A stretch of 7,450 nucleotides of DNA from Hyphomicrobiaceae bacterium UBA4118 (GTDB lineage: Bacteria > Pseudomonadota > Alphaproteobacteria > Rhizobiales > Methyloligellaceae). The notes beneath the pieces are model-generated. The model was not told the origin of the DNA and did no database searches. It saw only the letters and a list, made by a program, of their open reading frames with translations. The DNA lies in the NCBI GenBank assembly GCA_002383105.1, contig DFXC01000023.1:35904-43353 (forward strand). Direction: 5' to 3'. Positions 6,738 through 7,450 of the stretch are shown one piece after another. The position numbers and the translations under genes are program-made. Numbering within the stretch: the first letter of the stretch is position 1; each line of letters starts with the position of its first letter.

Positions 6738-7450
6738 ATGGCGAAAACCGATCATTTCTGCAACCGCGCCGAAGCCTATGAGGCCCATGACAATGAGCCC
6801 TTAAGCCCGGCGGATGGGGATTCGATCGGCGACATCATCCTGCGGCGCTACAGCCGGCGCGAGATGATGCGCGGCACGCTCGGCGTCACCGCTGCCGCGG
6901 CCCTGTTCGGACCCGCGGTGCTCGCTCCCCGCACGGTCCACGCCGAAAGCCCGAGCGTGGATCGCTTCGACTTCGAAGAGCTTGCCGCCGGCGTGGACGA
7001 GACCCACCACGTCGCCGACGGCTATCGCGCGCAAGTCCTGCTCAGATGGGGCGATCCGCTCTTTCCCGATTCCCCCGCCTTCGATCCTTTGAAGCAAAGC
7101 GCCGCCGCGCAATTGAAGCAGTTCGGCTACAACAACGACTATGTCGCCTTCATCCCGCTCGATACCGACGGCACGCGCGGGCTCCTCTGCGTCAATCATG
7201 AATATACCAACGAGGAGGTCATGTTCCCGGGCATCCCCCGCCAGGACACGATCTGCTTCAAGGACATGACGGCGGAGCTCGTCGATATCGAGATGGCCGC
7301 CCATGGCGTCTCCATCGTCGAGATCATGCGGGAGGGCGACGACTGGCGCCCGATGCTCGACAGCCAATATAACCGCCGCATCAGCCCGGCCGTGACGGTG
7401 ATGACGGTGGACGGCCCGGCGGCGGGAGATGCAAGGCTTAAGACCTCCGC
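6738..7450 (+). CDS. PhoX/DUF839-type phosphatase, Tat-exported, C-terminus cut by window edge
   Basis: The frame opens at the ATG at 6738, the first start after an in-frame TGA at 6726-6728, and runs off the window after 237 codons. Residues 39-69 form a twin-arginine signal: SRREMM with Arg40-Arg41, a small-residue hydrophobic core GVTAAAALFGPAVLA, and likely cleavage after VHA (69). Mature sequence characteristic of PhoX/DUF839 follows: ADGYRAQVLLRWGDPLF, an FGYNNDYVAFIPL block, and LLCVNHEYTNEEVMFPG from about 149 with Cys151, His154 and Glu155. PhoX enzymes are periplasmic or secreted Ca/Fe phosphomonoesterases that release phosphate; Tat export fits cofactor loading before transport. 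Full-length members are about 600-700 residues, so roughly a third is seen. The 38 residues before the twin arginines are a long n-region, as often found in this family. Not every DUF839 protein is a proven phosphatase, so I give no gene symbol. Confidence 0.88.
   Translation, partial: MAKTDHFCNRAEAYEAHDNEPLSPADGDSIGDIILRRYSRREMMRGTLGVTAAAALFGPAVLAPRTVHAESPSVDRFDFEELAAGVDETHHVADGYRAQVLLRWGDPLFPDSPAFDPLKQSAAAQLKQFGYNNDYVAFIPLDTDGTRGLLCVNHEYTNEEVMFPGIPRQDTICFKDMTAELVDIEMAAHGVSIVEIMREGDDWRPMLDSQYNRRISPAVTVMTVDGPAAGDARLKTS

Noticed and set aside
6801..7367. 188-residue minus-strand frame opposite the PhoX-type gene
   Set aside because: The plus strand carries a Tat signal and PhoX family blocks in one frame, so this is a shadow.

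Overview
The window looks like chromosomal housekeeping DNA from a GC-rich alphaproteobacterium, most likely of the order Hyphomicrobiales (Rhizobiales). The grounds are the high GC content, an nnr gene divergent from a glnB-glnA pair, a sigma-54-type promoter in front of glnB, and a palindromic intergenic repeat of a kind common in that group. The genus cannot be read from the sequence.

Layout, left to right. Positions 1-1662 (minus strand, cut by the window edge) encode an exported TPR-repeat protein with an unrecognised C-terminal part and a polyglycine stretch. Positions 1770-3269 (minus) encode the fused NAD(P)HX epimerase/dehydratase Nnr. A 310-bp divergent control region (3270-3579) carries a good -24/-12 (sigma-54) promoter pointing at glnB (3580-3918) and glnA (4025-5434). 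These encode PII and glutamine synthetase and end at a strong hairpin terminator (5468-5503). A small three-helix membrane protein of unknown role (5606-5902, minus) faces that terminator. A roughly 95-bp cloverleaf-like palindromic repeat (5994-6088) lies between it and a peroxiredoxin/thioredoxin-like protein (6105-6659, minus). Divergent from the latter is the start of a Tat-exported PhoX/DUF839-type phosphatase (6738 to the window end).

Functionally the core is nitrogen control. PII senses 2-oxoglutarate, ATP/ADP and, through uridylylation, glutamine. GlnA makes glutamine and carries the adenylylation tyrosine through which PII status restrains it. The -24/-12 promoter would couple transcription of both genes to NtrC. 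Nnr repairs damaged NADH/NADPH and shares only the control region. The right end adds probable redox and phosphate-acquisition genes, each apparently its own transcription unit.

I found no defence system, mobile element, CRISPR array, tRNA or rRNA, and no convincing new multi-gene system. The less ordinary items are the cloverleaf repeat, the TPR protein's C-terminal part, the orphan membrane protein and the glnB promoter architecture.
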